DNA of 43,087 nt from Paenibacillus camerounensis (GCF_000723885.1 NZ_CCDG010000030.1:1-43087); one strand, 5' to 3'. Positions 16,816-26,142 are shown, numbered from the stretch's first letter. The notes: generated by a model not told the origin, from the letters alone. Numbers and translations: made by a program.

Positions 16816-18024
16816 ATGTCTTTGCTGTTAAGAAACCGCGGTGCCATGCTGATGCTGATGATCAGTATCTTTTTAACGTTTACGGGGATCGGGCTGGTAG
16901 TGCCGATTCTGCCGACATATATGAATGAGCTGAATATCGGCGGAAGTGTTGTCGGGATGCTGGTCGCTGCCTTTTCACTGACCCAGCTGATTGTGTCGCC
17001 GCTTGCCGGCAGATTGTCTGACCGGATGGGCCGCAAAAGAATTATCGTGCTCGGGCTGGTGGTCTTTTCCCTGTCTGAGGTCGTGTTCGGTGTGGCTGAG
17101 CTGCCGTGGATGCTATTCGTAGCCCGGATGCTGGGCGGGATCGGAGCGGCGATGATTATGCCTGCGGTTATGGCATACGTGGCCGATACCACTTCAATGG
17201 ATGAGCGGGCTAAGGGTATGGGGATGATTAATGCGGCGATCACAACCGGGTTCATTATCGGACCGGGGATCGGCGGCTATCTGGCGGAGTTCGGTATCCG
17301 TGTTCCGTTCTTTGCGGCGGCAATTGCGGCGGCTTTTGTAGCTATTATCACGTTTATTTTATTGCCGGAATCGCGTGTAGCAGCGGCTGTTCATGATAAG
17401 GCGGCTGCTCAGCAAAAGAGTGAAAGTCTGGTCTCCCAGCTGGTGCGCTCGTACCGGGAGCCTTATTTTGTCGGACTGGTGATTGTATTTGTTATGTCGT
17501 TCGGTCTTGCCAATTATGAGACGGTGTTCGGTCTGTTCGTCGATCATAAATTTGCCTTCACTCCAAAGGATATCGCCTTTGTGCTGACCTTCGGCTCGAT
17601 TGCCGGGGCAGTGGTGCAACTGACTGCTTTTAGCTGGATTCTGAACCGTTTTGGCGAGAATAGAGTTATTTCCGTCAGTCTGCTCGCTTCAGGCGTCTTC
17701 ATCCTGCTCACGCTGTTCGTCCATGGCTACTTCATGATTATGGCCGTGACGTTCGTTGTCTTTCTGGCAATGGATATTCTGCGTCCCGCTGTCGGTACCC
17801 AATTGTCCAAGATGGCCGGAGAGACCCAGCAGGGCTTCGTCATGGGGATGAACTCTGCATACACCAGCCTTGGCAATATTGCCGGACCGATTGTCGCTGG
17901 TGTCCTGTTCGATCTGGACATTAATTTCCCGTATGCGGCAGCTGCGCTGGTGCTGGTTCTCTGCTTCCTGCTGTCCCTAAGCTCAGCCAAACGGATGGCG
18001 CGGCGCAGTGTGCAGGTTAAGTAA
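16816..18024 (+). CDS. MFS multidrug-type transporter
   Basis: A 402-residue protein with twelve membrane helices. The first half carries GIGLVVPILPTYM and the A-motif LAGRLSDRMGRKRII. Motif C-like GFIIGPGIGGYLAEFG in helix 5 is the antiporter signature of 12-helix drug/H+ antiporters such as NorA, Bmr and Blt. A GGAGG site precedes the ATG. The upstream operator matches that of the TetR gene, so induction by a substrate drug is likely. The substrate is not predictable. Confidence 0.85.
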   Translation: MSLLLRNRGAMLMLMISIFLTFTGIGLVVPILPTYMNELNIGGSVVGMLVAAFSLTQLIVSPLAGRLSDRMGRKRIIVLGLVVFSLSEVVFGVAELPWMLFVARMLGGIGAAMIMPAVMAYVADTTSMDERAKGMGMINAAITTGFIIGPGIGGYLAEFGIRVPFFAAAIAAAFVAIITFILLPESRVAAAVHDKAAAQQKSESLVSQLVRSYREPYFVGLVIVFVMSFGLANYETVFGLFVDHKFAFTPKDIAFVLTFGSIAGAVVQLTAFSWILNRFGENRVISVSLLASGVFILLTLFVHGYFMIMAVTFVVFLAMDILRPAVGTQLSKMAGETQQGFVMGMNSAYTSLGNIAGPIVAGVLFDLDINFPYAAAALVLVLCFLLSLSSAKRMARRSVQVK

Positions 18025-18144
18025 GCTTTTGGCGTGCAGTGTGGTGATGCAGTATCCCGTTAACTTTGGCGCAGCGGCAATCTGTGATACTATTTTAGGG
18101 TAGGCAATGATGATATCAGCACGTGTGCGGAAAGAGGGATACTA

Positions 18145-20373
18145 TTGGCAGCAGAGAATACGAATACCGGCAATCTGCAGGACGATGCAGCACTCCGGCA
18201 GGAACAGGAACTGATCCTTGCGGCTATCGCGAAGGAGCTTAGCATCAGCCTGAAGCAGGTACGGACTACTGTAGGACTTCTGGACGAAGGGAACACCATT
18301 CCGTTCATCGCGCGGTACCGTAAGGAAATGACAGGTGAGCTGGATGAGAATGTACTTCGCGACATTGAAGAACGGCTGGCTTATCTGCGTAACTTAGGTG
18401 ACCGCAAGAAGGATGTCATCCGCAGCATCGAGGAGCAGGGCAAGCTGACGCCTGAGCTGCAGGCGCAGATCATGAAGGCGGTTAAGCTGCAGGAAGTGGA
18501 GGACTTGTACCGTCCTTACAAGCAGAAGCGCAAGACCAGAGCAAGCGTGGCAAAGGAAAGAGGGCTGGAGCCGCTGGCAGACTGGGTGCTGGAGCAGCGC
18601 CGCCAGGGCCAGCCGCTTGATGAAGCCGCTAAATATATAGATGCAGACAAGGGTGTGGACAACGCCGAGTCTGCGCTGCAGGGCGCCATGGATATCATCG
18701 CCGAGAATATCGCTGATGATCCGGTCATCCGGGCCTGGGTCCGCCAGTATACGGCAAGCCAGGGCATTCTAATCTCGGAAGCGAAGGATGCGGAGCAGGA
18801 AAGTGTCTACGAGAACTACTACAGCTACCGTGAGCCGGTACATAAAATGCCGCCTCACCGCATTCTCGCGATTAACCGCGGGGAGCGGGAGAGTGTGCTG
18901 AAGGTCGGGATCGAGATCGTTCCCGATAAGATTCACGGCTTTATCAGCCGTAAGCTGATCAAGGGGCCGTCCCCGGTCAAGGAGCTGCTGGAGACTGTGA
19001 CCGAGGATGCCTACAAGCGGCTGATCGCGCCGTCTGTCGAGCGTGAGGTGCGCGGGGAAATGACAGAGAAGGGCGAGACGCAGGCGATCTCGATTTTCTC
19101 GGGAAATCTGCGCAGCCTGCTGCTGCAGCCGCCGGTCCGGGGCCGGAGCGTGCTCGGCGTTGACCCGGCTTACCGCACCGGCTGCAAGCTGGCTGTCGTC
19201 GACGACACCGGCAAGCTGCTGGAGGTGGCGGTGACCTATCCGACGCCGCCGAACAATAAGAAGAAGGAGGCGGCGGCGAAGTTCAAGGAGCTGATTGCCA
19301 AATACGGCATCAAGCTGATTGTCATCGGCAACGGCACCGGCTCGCGGGAGACGGAGCAGTTCACCGCCGAGGTGATTGCCGAGGTCGGTGATCCGGAGCT
19401 GGCGTACCTGATCGTTAACGAGGCAGGAGCCAGCGTCTATTCCGCCTCCAAGCTGGCTGCGGAGGAGTTCCCGGATCTGGATGTGGCCGAGCGCAGCGCC
19501 GCATCGATTGCCCGCCGCGTGCAGGACCCGCTCGCGGAGCTGGTCAAGATCGACCCGAAGGCGATCGGGGTCGGGCAGTACCAGCATGATGTCTCGCAGA
19601 AGCATCTGGAGGAGAGCCTTAAGGCCGTCGTGGAATCGGCCGTTAACCATGTCGGCGTGGATGTGAACACAGCTTCGCCGTCCCTGCTCTCTTATGTGGC
19701 GGGCGTCAACTCGACCATCGCCAAGAATATCGTGAAGTTCCGCGAGGAGAACGGCAAGTTCACCACGCGTAAGCAGCTGCAGAAGGTGCCGCGTCTTGGC
19801 GCCAAGTCCTTCGAGCAGTGCATCGGGTTCCTGCGTATTCCCGAAGGGGACAATACGCTGGACCGCACGCCGATCCACCCGGAATCGTATCCGGTGGTGG
19901 ACCGGCTGTTCCGCGAGCTCGGGCTGGACGTGGCGAAGCTCGGCAGCCGTGAGGTTGCGGCTGAGCTCGAAGCGCAGGATGCTGCTGAGCTCGCCGTGAG
20001 GCTGGATGTCGGCGTGCCTACGCTGCGCGACATCCTGGAGAGCCTGCAGCGTCCGGGCCGCGACCCGCGCGAGGAGCTGCCGCTGCCGATCTTCCGCACG
20101 GATGTGCTGAAGATCGAGGACCTGGTTCCCGGCATGGAAATGCAGGGAACCGTCCGCAACGTCATCGACTTCGGCGCCTTCGTCGATATCGGCATTAAGA
20201 ACGACGGGCTGGTCCATATCTCCCAGCTCAGCGGTAGCTTCGTCAAGCACCCGATGGACGTCGTCTCCGTTGGCGACAACGTCACCGTCTGGGTGCTCGG
20301 CGTCGACCTGAAGAAAGGCCGCGTCAGCCTGACTATGCGCCAGCCGCGTGAGGCTGCGGGCAGCGTGAAGTAG
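18145..20373 (+). CDS. tex: Tex-family RNA-binding transcription accessory protein
   Basis: A 742-residue protein with the full Tex architecture. The N-terminal helical part contains IPFIARYRKEMTGELDE. The YqgF-like core (about 330-470) has GVDPAYRTGCKLAVVDDTG and VIGNGTGSRETE. Helix-hairpin-helix elements lie at about 500-570 (VNTASPSLLSYVAG). The C-terminal S1 domain (about 655-735) has GMEMQGTVRNVIDFGAFVDIG and GLVHISQLS. The family binds RNA/DNA and affects transcription or translation; this is the ydcI-like gene. The start is TTG at 18145 with AAAGAGGG six bases upstream. A terminator follows. Confidence 0.92.
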   Translation: MAAENTNTGNLQDDAALRQEQELILAAIAKELSISLKQVRTTVGLLDEGNTIPFIARYRKEMTGELDENVLRDIEERLAYLRNLGDRKKDVIRSIEEQGKLTPELQAQIMKAVKLQEVEDLYRPYKQKRKTRASVAKERGLEPLADWVLEQRRQGQPLDEAAKYIDADKGVDNAESALQGAMDIIAENIADDPVIRAWVRQYTASQGILISEAKDAEQESVYENYYSYREPVHKMPPHRILAINRGERESVLKVGIEIVPDKIHGFISRKLIKGPSPVKELLETVTEDAYKRLIAPSVEREVRGEMTEKGETQAISIFSGNLRSLLLQPPVRGRSVLGVDPAYRTGCKLAVVDDTGKLLEVAVTYPTPPNNKKKEAAAKFKELIAKYGIKLIVIGNGTGSRETEQFTAEVIAEVGDPELAYLIVNEAGASVYSASKLAAEEFPDLDVAERSAASIARRVQDPLAELVKIDPKAIGVGQYQHDVSQKHLEESLKAVVESAVNHVGVDVNTASPSLLSYVAGVNSTIAKNIVKFREENGKFTTRKQLQKVPRLGAKSFEQCIGFLRIPEGDNTLDRTPIHPESYPVVDRLFRELGLDVAKLGSREVAAELEAQDAAELAVRLDVGVPTLRDILESLQRPGRDPREELPLPIFRTDVLKIEDLVPGMEMQGTVRNVIDFGAFVDIGIKNDGLVHISQLSGSFVKHPMDVVSVGDNVTVWVLGVDLKKGRVSLTMRQPREAAGSVK

Positions 20374-20408
20374 AGCGGATAAGAGTTCATTCTGCAGAGG
20401 TTAATGAG

Positions 20409-20452
20409 AAAGCTGGGCTGCCCCGTTGTTGGGGAGGGCTCAGCTTTTTTGC
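20409..20452 (+). terminator. Terminator of tex
   Basis: AAGCTGGGC...GCTCAGCTT with an inner CCCC/GGGG pair forms a long stem followed by a run of T residues, 36 bases after the stop. Confidence 0.85.
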
Positions 20453-20462
20453 GGTGAGCGTC

Positions 20463-20650
20463 ATTAGTTGGATTTTCGCCGTCTAATCGTACCCAACCGG
20501 TACATACAGGAGGATTAGTTGGATAATCGCCACCTAATCCGGGGGGATTTGCCATACTGAGGTGATTTCGGTAATATTAGATGGACTTTTTCCAGCTAAT
20601 ACCTCCAAAATTTGATTTTATAAGGATTAAGTTGGCGATTTTCCACATAA
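20463..20650. repeat. REP-like hairpin repeats (TTAG-TGG / CCA-CTAA)
   Basis: Copies at 20463-20487, 20512-20540, 20576-20600 and a degenerate one near 20625-20650 each form ATTAG-n-TGG, a 6-9-base loop and CCA-n-CTAAT arms. The second is the best hairpin (GGATTAG...CTAATCC). They are spaced 45-65 bp. Confidence 0.75.
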
Positions 20651-20675
20651 ATGGTTTGAGCTTAAGAGCCGGCGT

Positions 20676-20890
20676 GTAGTCCGGCCCGTAATCTGGCCCG
20701 TAATCTGGCGCGTAATCTGGCGCGTAATCTGGCCCGTAATCTGGCCCGTAATCTGGCGCGTAGTCCGGCCCGTAGTCTGGCGCGTAGTCTGGCGTGTAGT
20801 CCGGCCCGTAGTCCGACCGGTAGTCTGGCGCGTAGTCTGGCCGGTAGTCCGGCGTGAGTCCGGCCCGTAGTCCGGCCCGTAGTCCGGTCC
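20676..20890. repeat. 12-bp tandem repeat, 18 units
   Basis: The unit is GTAGTCCGGCCC with variants GTAATCTGGCCC and GTAGTCTGGCGC. There are 17 units of 12 bp and one of 11 bp, with no interruption. AATCT units dominate the left half and AGTCC/AGTCT the right half. The 11-bp unit would break any reading frame, so it is not coding. Confidence 0.9.
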
Positions 20891-21100
20891 GCAGCGCAGG
20901 CGAACCCCCGGGATGCTGGTGGTATCTATCTATGATACAGAGCCTTTAGAGGGCTGCGTCTATATCGTTTTTTACAGTTTGCTTAAGCGGCTAACCTATT
21001 GGTCAACTGCACAATGGATTTCGTCCGTTCATCAATATTTTTTCTCCCGCTCAGCCATTATACTGAAAGCGTGTTCAACATGAGTTGTAGGGGGATAACG

Positions 21101-22396
21101 ATGGAAGGATTAACAATTGGCTGGTATGGGGCATTGGCGGGACTGGCGTTAGCCATTATTCTGATACTGAGAAAGCTCAATCCTGTTTATGCTTTGTTCC
21201 TAGGTGCTATTGCCGGGGCGCTGATCGGCGGTGCCAACCTGGAGCAGACTGTAAGCGTTCTTGTAAGCGGTACACAGAGTGTGATGGGGACGGTGCTGCG
21301 CGTGCTTGCGGCTGGCGTGCTGGCCGGAGTAATGATGGAATCGGGCGCGGCTGAGACGATAGCCCAGGCCATTGTCCGCAAGTTCGGAGGCAGCAAAGCC
21401 ATCCTGGCACTGGCGCTGGCAACGATGATTATTACCGCGGTAGGTGTGTTTATTCCGGTGGCGGTGCTCATTGTAGCGCCGATCGCGTTGTCCGTAGGCA
21501 ACAAGATGGGAATCTCCAAAACAGCGCTGCTGCTGGCACTGTCGGGTGGAGGCAAAGCGGGGAATATTATTTCTCCCAATCCGAATACGATTGCCGCAGC
21601 CCGCGGCTTTGATCTCGATCTCAGTCATGTGATGCTGGCCGGACTGATCCCGGCGGTATGCGGTCTGATTGTAACGGTAATTGTGGCTTCATTCCTGAAG
21701 AAAAAAGGAAATATGGTTACAGATGAGGAAGCGCTGAACGGTAACATAGATACTTCCAAGTATCCGCCGCTTGGCAAGGCCATTGTCGCACCGCTGGTTG
21801 CAGTCATTCTGCTGATGATTAATCCGCTCGGCTCGCTGTCCAGGATTGAGGCATTGGCCAATTTCAAGGTGGATGCGCTGTACATCCTGCCGATTGCCGG
21901 GATTGTCGGTATGCTGGCTATGGGCCAGAGCAAGAAAATTCTGCAATACACCTCTTCCGGGCTTAATAAAATGACGGCAACGGTACTGATTCTGATCGGC
22001 GCCGGCGGTATTGCCGGTCTGATCTCGGCATCCGATCTGTCCACCCAGGTGGTACAGCTGATTCAAACGGCCGGTATTTCCGGCACATTCCTGGCACCGA
22101 TCTCCGGTATTCTGATGGCGGCAGCTACGGCTTCCACTTCAACCGGCGTTATTCTGGCAACCGGCTCCTTCGGGCAGGCTATTCTGGATATGGGGACCGC
22201 ACCGCTGGCGGCGGCTGTCATGGTGCACACCGGAGCGACGGTTATTGACTCACTGCCACAGGGCAACTACTTCCACGTGACTGCAGACAGTATGAAAATG
22301 AGCATCAAGCAGCGTATGGGCGTAGTGCCTTACGAGGCAATTGTCGGCGGAACGATGGCGGTTGTGGCTACGGTTATCTACGGATTTTTGTTCTAA
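21101..22396 (+). CDS. GntP-family gluconate/glycerate-type permease
   Basis: A permease of about 431 residues with 12 or more hydrophobic segments: ALAIILILRKLNPVYALFLGAIAG, AAGVLAGVMMESGAAETIA, IITAVGVFIPVAVLIVAPIALSVG, ALSGGGKAGNIISPNPNTIAAA. The last is a GntP family hallmark. It probably imports gluconate or a related sugar acid by proton symport. The ATG at 21101 follows GGGGG; an in-frame frame extension from 20999 lacks a site and would add an unlikely tail. It is followed 20 bases later by a glycerate kinase, so glycerate or an aldonate is the likely substrate. Confidence 0.85.
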   Translation: MEGLTIGWYGALAGLALAIILILRKLNPVYALFLGAIAGALIGGANLEQTVSVLVSGTQSVMGTVLRVLAAGVLAGVMMESGAAETIAQAIVRKFGGSKAILALALATMIITAVGVFIPVAVLIVAPIALSVGNKMGISKTALLLALSGGGKAGNIISPNPNTIAAARGFDLDLSHVMLAGLIPAVCGLIVTVIVASFLKKKGNMVTDEEALNGNIDTSKYPPLGKAIVAPLVAVILLMINPLGSLSRIEALANFKVDALYILPIAGIVGMLAMGQSKKILQYTSSGLNKMTATVLILIGAGGIAGLISASDLSTQVVQLIQTAGISGTFLAPISGILMAAATASTSTGVILATGSFGQAILDMGTAPLAAAVMVHTGATVIDSLPQGNYFHVTADSMKMSIKQRMGVVPYEAIVGGTMAVVATVIYGFLF

Positions 22397-22416
22397 ATTA
22401 AACATGGGGTGAGGAA

Positions 22417-23559
22417 ATGAGAGAGAAAACCTTTGTACTGGCACCGGATTCGTTCAAAGAGAGCATGAGCGCAAAAGAGGTCTGTATCGCAATGGAAAAA
22501 GGGCTGCGGAAGGTTTATCCCGGAGCTGAATATATACATGTCCCGATGGCCGACGGCGGAGAGGGCACGGTTCAGTCCCTGGTAGATGCCTCGGGCGGAC
22601 AGATGTATACAAAAGAAGTTACAGGTCCGCTGGGCCAGCCGGTTACGGCGCAATTCGGCATTATGGGCGACGGCATTACGGCAGCGATCGAGATGGCTTC
22701 GGCCAGCGGCATCCAGCTTGTAGCCAAAGCAGACCGTAACCCGCTGATTACGACAACGTATGGTACCGGTGAGCTGATCCGGGAATGTCTGGACCGCGGT
22801 ATCCGCAGCATTATTATCGGCATCGGCGGCAGCGCGACAAATGACGGGGGCACCGGGATGGCAGAAGCGCTTGGCGCAACATTCCTGGATGCTGACGGCA
22901 GGGTGCTGCCGCGCGGCGGCGGCAGTCTGATCCGTCTGGCAAGTATTGATGTATCGGGGCTGGATGAACGTCTGCAGCAGGTGCAGCTGATCGTCGCCTG
23001 TGATGTGACCAACCCGCTGTGCGGCGAACGGGGCGCATCCGTTGTATTCGGCCCGCAAAAAGGCGCAACGCCTGAGCTGGTTCAGCAGCTCGATGCCAAT
23101 CTGGCCCATTATGCAGATATCGTCAAGCAGCAGCTTGGCAAGGACGTCCGCGATCTGCCGGGTGCCGGAGCCGCCGGAGGGCTTGGTGCAGGGCTGATGA
23201 TCTTTACCCGGGCAACACTCCAGCGCGGGATTGAGATTGTAATCGAATATACCGGCCTGAAAGAGAAGCTGCAGCATGCCGATCTGGTATTCACCGGCGA
23301 AGGCGGCATCGACTTTCAGACCAAATTCGGCAAAACCCCTTATGGCGTAGCTGCCACTGCCAAAGCCGGCGGCAAAAAAGTCATCGCCCTGGCCGGTTAC
23401 ATTGGTGAAGGCATTGACACGCTGTATGCAGAGGGAATTGATGCGATCTTCGGCATCGTCCCCGGCGCTTCCGGGCTGGAGAAGCTGCTGAAGGACGGCC
23501 CGGCGAATGTCGAACGGACCTGTGAGAATATCGCGAGAGTACTGAAGCTGGCTGAGTAA
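22417..23559 (+). CDS. Glycerate kinase (GarK/GlxK family)
   Basis: A 380-residue kinase phosphorylating D-glycerate to phosphoglycerate. The family signatures APDSFKESMSAKEV at the N-terminus, PMADGGEGT, IIGIGGSATNDGGTGMAEALGA, ACDVTNPLCGERGA and FTGEGGID..T are all present. GAGG precedes the ATG. It is the second gene of an operon with the GntP permease, and a strong terminator follows. Confidence 0.93.
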   Translation: MREKTFVLAPDSFKESMSAKEVCIAMEKGLRKVYPGAEYIHVPMADGGEGTVQSLVDASGGQMYTKEVTGPLGQPVTAQFGIMGDGITAAIEMASASGIQLVAKADRNPLITTTYGTGELIRECLDRGIRSIIIGIGGSATNDGGTGMAEALGATFLDADGRVLPRGGGSLIRLASIDVSGLDERLQQVQLIVACDVTNPLCGERGASVVFGPQKGATPELVQQLDANLAHYADIVKQQLGKDVRDLPGAGAAGGLGAGLMIFTRATLQRGIEIVIEYTGLKEKLQHADLVFTGEGGIDFQTKFGKTPYGVAATAKAGGKKVIALAGYIGEGIDTLYAEGIDAIFGIVPGASGLEKLLKDGPANVERTCENIARVLKLAE

Positions 23560-23606
23560 GATGCAATAGAAACAGAGACTGGAACATAGAAACAACCCCG
23601 TTAGAG

Positions 23607-23649
23607 GCCCGCTCCTGAGCATGTTATTGTGCAGGAGCGGGCTTTTTTT
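23607..23649 (+). terminator. Terminator of the glycerate operon
   Basis: GCCCGCTCCTG at 23607-23617 pairs perfectly with CAGGAGCGGGC at 23632-23642, followed by seven T residues. It is located between convergent genes. Confidence 0.9.
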
Positions 23650-23725
23650 GTGCTTAGACTATGGATTAATTTACAGACTGGCAGAGCAGCATCGCCAGGG
23701 GTTGGTTAATTATAATCAGGGGGTC

Positions 23726-24754
23726 TTACTTATATAATGCGAGCAGGCCATAAGTAAGCTCCAGCAGCTGGAGCAGATTGCGCGGGTCTTTGCCGGTTAG
23801 GCTCTCGATCCGTTTCAGCCGGTATTGCAGAGTGTTGCGGTGGATGTTTAATGCCTCGGAGGTCTGGGAGACACTGCAGTTATGGTTAATGAAGCTGCGC
23901 AGTGTCTCCAGCAGATCGGCTGTATCCTCCAGCTTAGCTACAGTGCCGGCACTTGCGGTGAGATTGGCGTGGCTCAGCTTCACCAGAAATTCATGCTCGG
24001 CGTAATGGATTGCCTGCCTGCCGGGTTTAAGTGCCAGCAGAATGCCCATGGCTGCTTTGGCCTGGCGGTAGCTCTCCGCGATGTTGGCTTCCAGCTTACC
24101 CGCTGCGGCTAAGGCCCGGGGCTGTCCTTCCAGCAGCTGGCGGATAAGCGGGGCGTTGTCCTCCTGATTCTGAACCAGGATCAGCCAGCTGTCCTCCTCA
24201 ATCAGGAAGGAAGGATATTTAAGCAGCAGTTTCGACTGTGTTTCCAGCGGAACAACATTTTTAAGCAGCAGTACTGTTGTTTTGAGTAGAAGATCCAGCT
24301 GATACGCAGATGCTTCCTTGCGCAGCTTCTGGGTGTAGGCTCCCTGGTGGGACAGCAGCAGCTCCAAAAAAGCCTTTTTGCGGCTTGCCTCATTGGCGAG
24401 ATCCTCAAGCGTGTTCCTTTGTTCGATCAGGAGAGAGACCGTAGTCCGGACGATGCTGCAGAACGGGCGGACCTCATCCGGATTGCCGGATATGCCGATT
24501 ACACCGACACGGCTGCCGGCGATCACGATGGGCTCGTTGGTGCCTTTTTTCTCATAACGGCCGTCCTGCCAGACCTCGACCATAGTTCCGGTAGCCAGAG
24601 CTTTCACCGCTCCTTGATGAACCGTACCGACCCGTTCCGGGGTTCCGCTGCCGATGATGATGCCCTCGTGGTCCATAATGTTGATATTATAGGGGATGTC
24701 CATCATCATTTTGTCTACAATTTCCTGCGCCTGCTTCTCTGAGAGCTGCAACAA
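23726..24754 (-). CDS. CdaR-family sugar-diacid-type transcriptional regulator
   Basis: About 342 residues. The N-terminal diacid-recognition domain (about 1-135) contains LSEKQAQEIVDKMMMDIPYNIN, DHEGIIIGSG, ERVGTVHQGA and VIGISGNP. A middle region follows. The C-terminal PucR-type helix-turn-helix (about 280-340) contains NHNCSVSQTSEALNIHRNTLQYRLKRIE. Such proteins activate aldarate or glycerate catabolism. I chose the TTG at 24754, nine bases after AGAGGAGG and matching the family N-terminus; the upstream extension has no site. It converges with the permease-kinase operon and very likely controls it. Confidence 0.85.
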   Translation of the reverse strand: MLQLSEKQAQEIVDKMMMDIPYNINIMDHEGIIIGSGTPERVGTVHQGAVKALATGTMVEVWQDGRYEKKGTNEPIVIAGSRVGVIGISGNPDEVRPFCSIVRTTVSLLIEQRNTLEDLANEASRKKAFLELLLSHQGAYTQKLRKEASAYQLDLLLKTTVLLLKNVVPLETQSKLLLKYPSFLIEEDSWLILVQNQEDNAPLIRQLLEGQPRALAAAGKLEANIAESYRQAKAAMGILLALKPGRQAIHYAEHEFLVKLSHANLTASAGTVAKLEDTADLLETLRSFINHNCSVSQTSEALNIHRNTLQYRLKRIESLTGKDPRNLLQLLELTYGLLALYK

Positions 24755-25002
24755 CCGGTTAATCCTCCTCTGCCAGACCGGACAAGATACCCTTGAGCGG
24801 CATGAATGATGTTCTTTGTGCACTTGAACAAAATTATAACGGTTTCATTAGCTTCATTAAAGATGGAAATGTGTATTTTTAGAGAAGCCTGCGGGCAAAG
24901 CTGATAAGGTATATTTAGGCGTGACGAAGCCGTTGATTCAGCAACAAAAGCTGCCACCGGACCGTCTAATCTATATCAGCAACCAAATTAAGGAGGGGTT
25001 CA

Positions 25003-25728
25003 ATGCATACTGTAAAAAAGACTGGTAAGCTGGCCATAGCCGCGGCGGCGTTCGTGCTTCTTGCTGCCTGCACCAATACGCCGGCAGCGGAGCCGGAGGC
25101 CACAGCAGCGCCGGTACAGACAGAACAGCCTGCCGCAGGAACTCCGGCACCAAGCCAGGCACCGGAACCGTCAGCTGCGTCATCTGCAGCATCCCCGTCC
25201 GCAGTACCTGATGAAGGAACACCGCCGACTGCACTCGAAGCAGCCTCGACGGTGATGAGAGCCTTGGAGAACGGTAACATGGACACACTGGCGGCCTGGG
25301 TATCAAGGGATCAGGGGGTTCGTTTTTCACCGTATGGTTATGTGGACACTGAGAACGACCTTGTGTTCAGGCAAGAGGACATCAGCGGTTTGATGAAGGA
25401 CTCCGAACAACGTACATGGGGAAGCTTCCAGGGAAGCGGAGAGCCGATAAAGCTGACTTTTGCCGAATATTTCAAACGGTTTGTATATGATGCCGATTTC
25501 GCACAGGATGCGCAGATTTCGCTGAACACGGCAGAGGATAAAGGCACGATGATCAATAACATTACTGAAGTATATCCCGCCGACAAATATGACTATGTAG
25601 ATTACCACATCAGCAGCATAGATCCGCAGTATCAGGGTATGGACTGGCGCAGTCTGCGGCTGGTGTTTGAGAAGATAGGGGAGGACCGGATTCTGGTGGG
25701 GATTGTGCACGATGAGTGGACGCCTTAA
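25003..25728 (+). CDS. Lipoprotein with Ala/Pro-rich linker, function unknown
   Basis: A 241-residue lipoprotein with lipobox LLAAC (Cys at about 24). A low-complexity Pro/Ala/Glu/Ser linker runs from about 28 to 78, followed by a globular domain (about 80-240, TALEAASTVMRALENGNMDTLAAWV...). The domain resembles surface proteins with a NTF2-like or cystatin-like fold, but I do not recognise it with confidence. AAGGAGGGG precedes the ATG. The upstream 180 bases are unusually rich in short stems (see findings). A terminator follows. Confidence 0.6.
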   Translation: MHTVKKTGKLAIAAAAFVLLAACTNTPAAEPEATAAPVQTEQPAAGTPAPSQAPEPSAASSAASPSAVPDEGTPPTALEAASTVMRALENGNMDTLAAWVSRDQGVRFSPYGYVDTENDLVFRQEDISGLMKDSEQRTWGSFQGSGEPIKLTFAEYFKRFVYDADFAQDAQISLNTAEDKGTMINNITEVYPADKYDYVDYHISSIDPQYQGMDWRSLRLVFEKIGEDRILVGIVHDEWTP

Positions 25729-25751
25729 ACGGAGTATGTTTGTAAAAGAAG

Positions 25752-25791
25752 ACGCAATCCCGTCATGGTATGGGAGCTGCGTTTTCTTTTT
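25752..25791 (+). terminator. Terminator after the lipoprotein gene
   Basis: ACGCA and CCC arms pair with GGG and TGCGT arms around a short loop, followed by TTTTCTTTTTATTTT. Confidence 0.75.
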
Positions 25792-25895
25792 ATTTTGGGC
25801 GCCATTTCCAATTTTTCGAAACGTTTAATGCTGTTAAATCGTAGTAAATAAAAAAGTGCGATTGATTTGAATCGTATTCTCCGGGGTGAACACTA

Positions 25896-26078
25896 ATGAA
25901 AAATCTTCATAAAAAGAAATATTTTATACTTCTGCCGCCGTTCCTCATTTTAACTATCCTCCTGGCTGCCACGCTGCCTTACGAAAAAAGATATTATACC
26001 TTCCTCGCTTTACTTGCTTTTTGGGTTACTTATTACACATGGGTTTATATAGAGAAGAAAAAACAACAGAAGGACTAG
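25896..26078 (+). CDS. Small two-helix membrane protein, unknown
   Basis: A 60-residue protein with a basic start (MKNLHKKKYF) and two hydrophobic helices (about 10-28 FILLPPFLILTILLAATLP and 34-53 YTFLALLAFWVTYYTWVYI), ending in a charged tail EKKKQQKD. GGGGTGA lies before the ATG. The family is not recognised. It sits alone before a shared terminator. Confidence 0.6.
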   Translation: MKNLHKKKYFILLPPFLILTILLAATLPYEKRYYTFLALLAFWVTYYTWVYIEKKKQQKD

Positions 26079-26104
26079 CATAGGATAAGTTACAACATAA
26101 AAAT

Positions 26105-26142
26105 AGGCCGTACTTACCTTTTAGGTAAATACGGCCTTATTG
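26105..26142. terminator. Bidirectional terminator
   Basis: AGGCCGTACTTACCT and AGGTAAATACGGCCT form a nearly perfect 15-bp stem with a TTT loop. It lies between the small membrane gene (plus) and the SLH gene (minus). Confidence 0.8.

Larger units (their letters stand above)
20374..21100. other. Gene-free repeat region between tex and gntP-like gene
   Basis: About 730 bp without a supported gene. It contains the tex terminator, four TTAG-TGG/CCA-CTAA hairpin repeats, an 18-copy 12-bp tandem array and then a short leader before the permease. The open frame upstream of the permease start (from 20999) has no ribosome-binding site. Confidence 0.7.

Noticed and set aside
18769..20250. 493-codon open frame on minus strand
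   Set aside because: It lies fully antisense to tex, with a His/Arg/Leu/Asp-biased product typical of shadow frames of GC-rich genes.
20676..20890. 12-bp array considered as CRISPR
   Set aside because: Units are contiguous without spacers, so it is a simple tandem repeat.
22393..23622. 409-codon open frame on minus strand
   Set aside because: It is antisense to the glycerate kinase, which has all family signatures.
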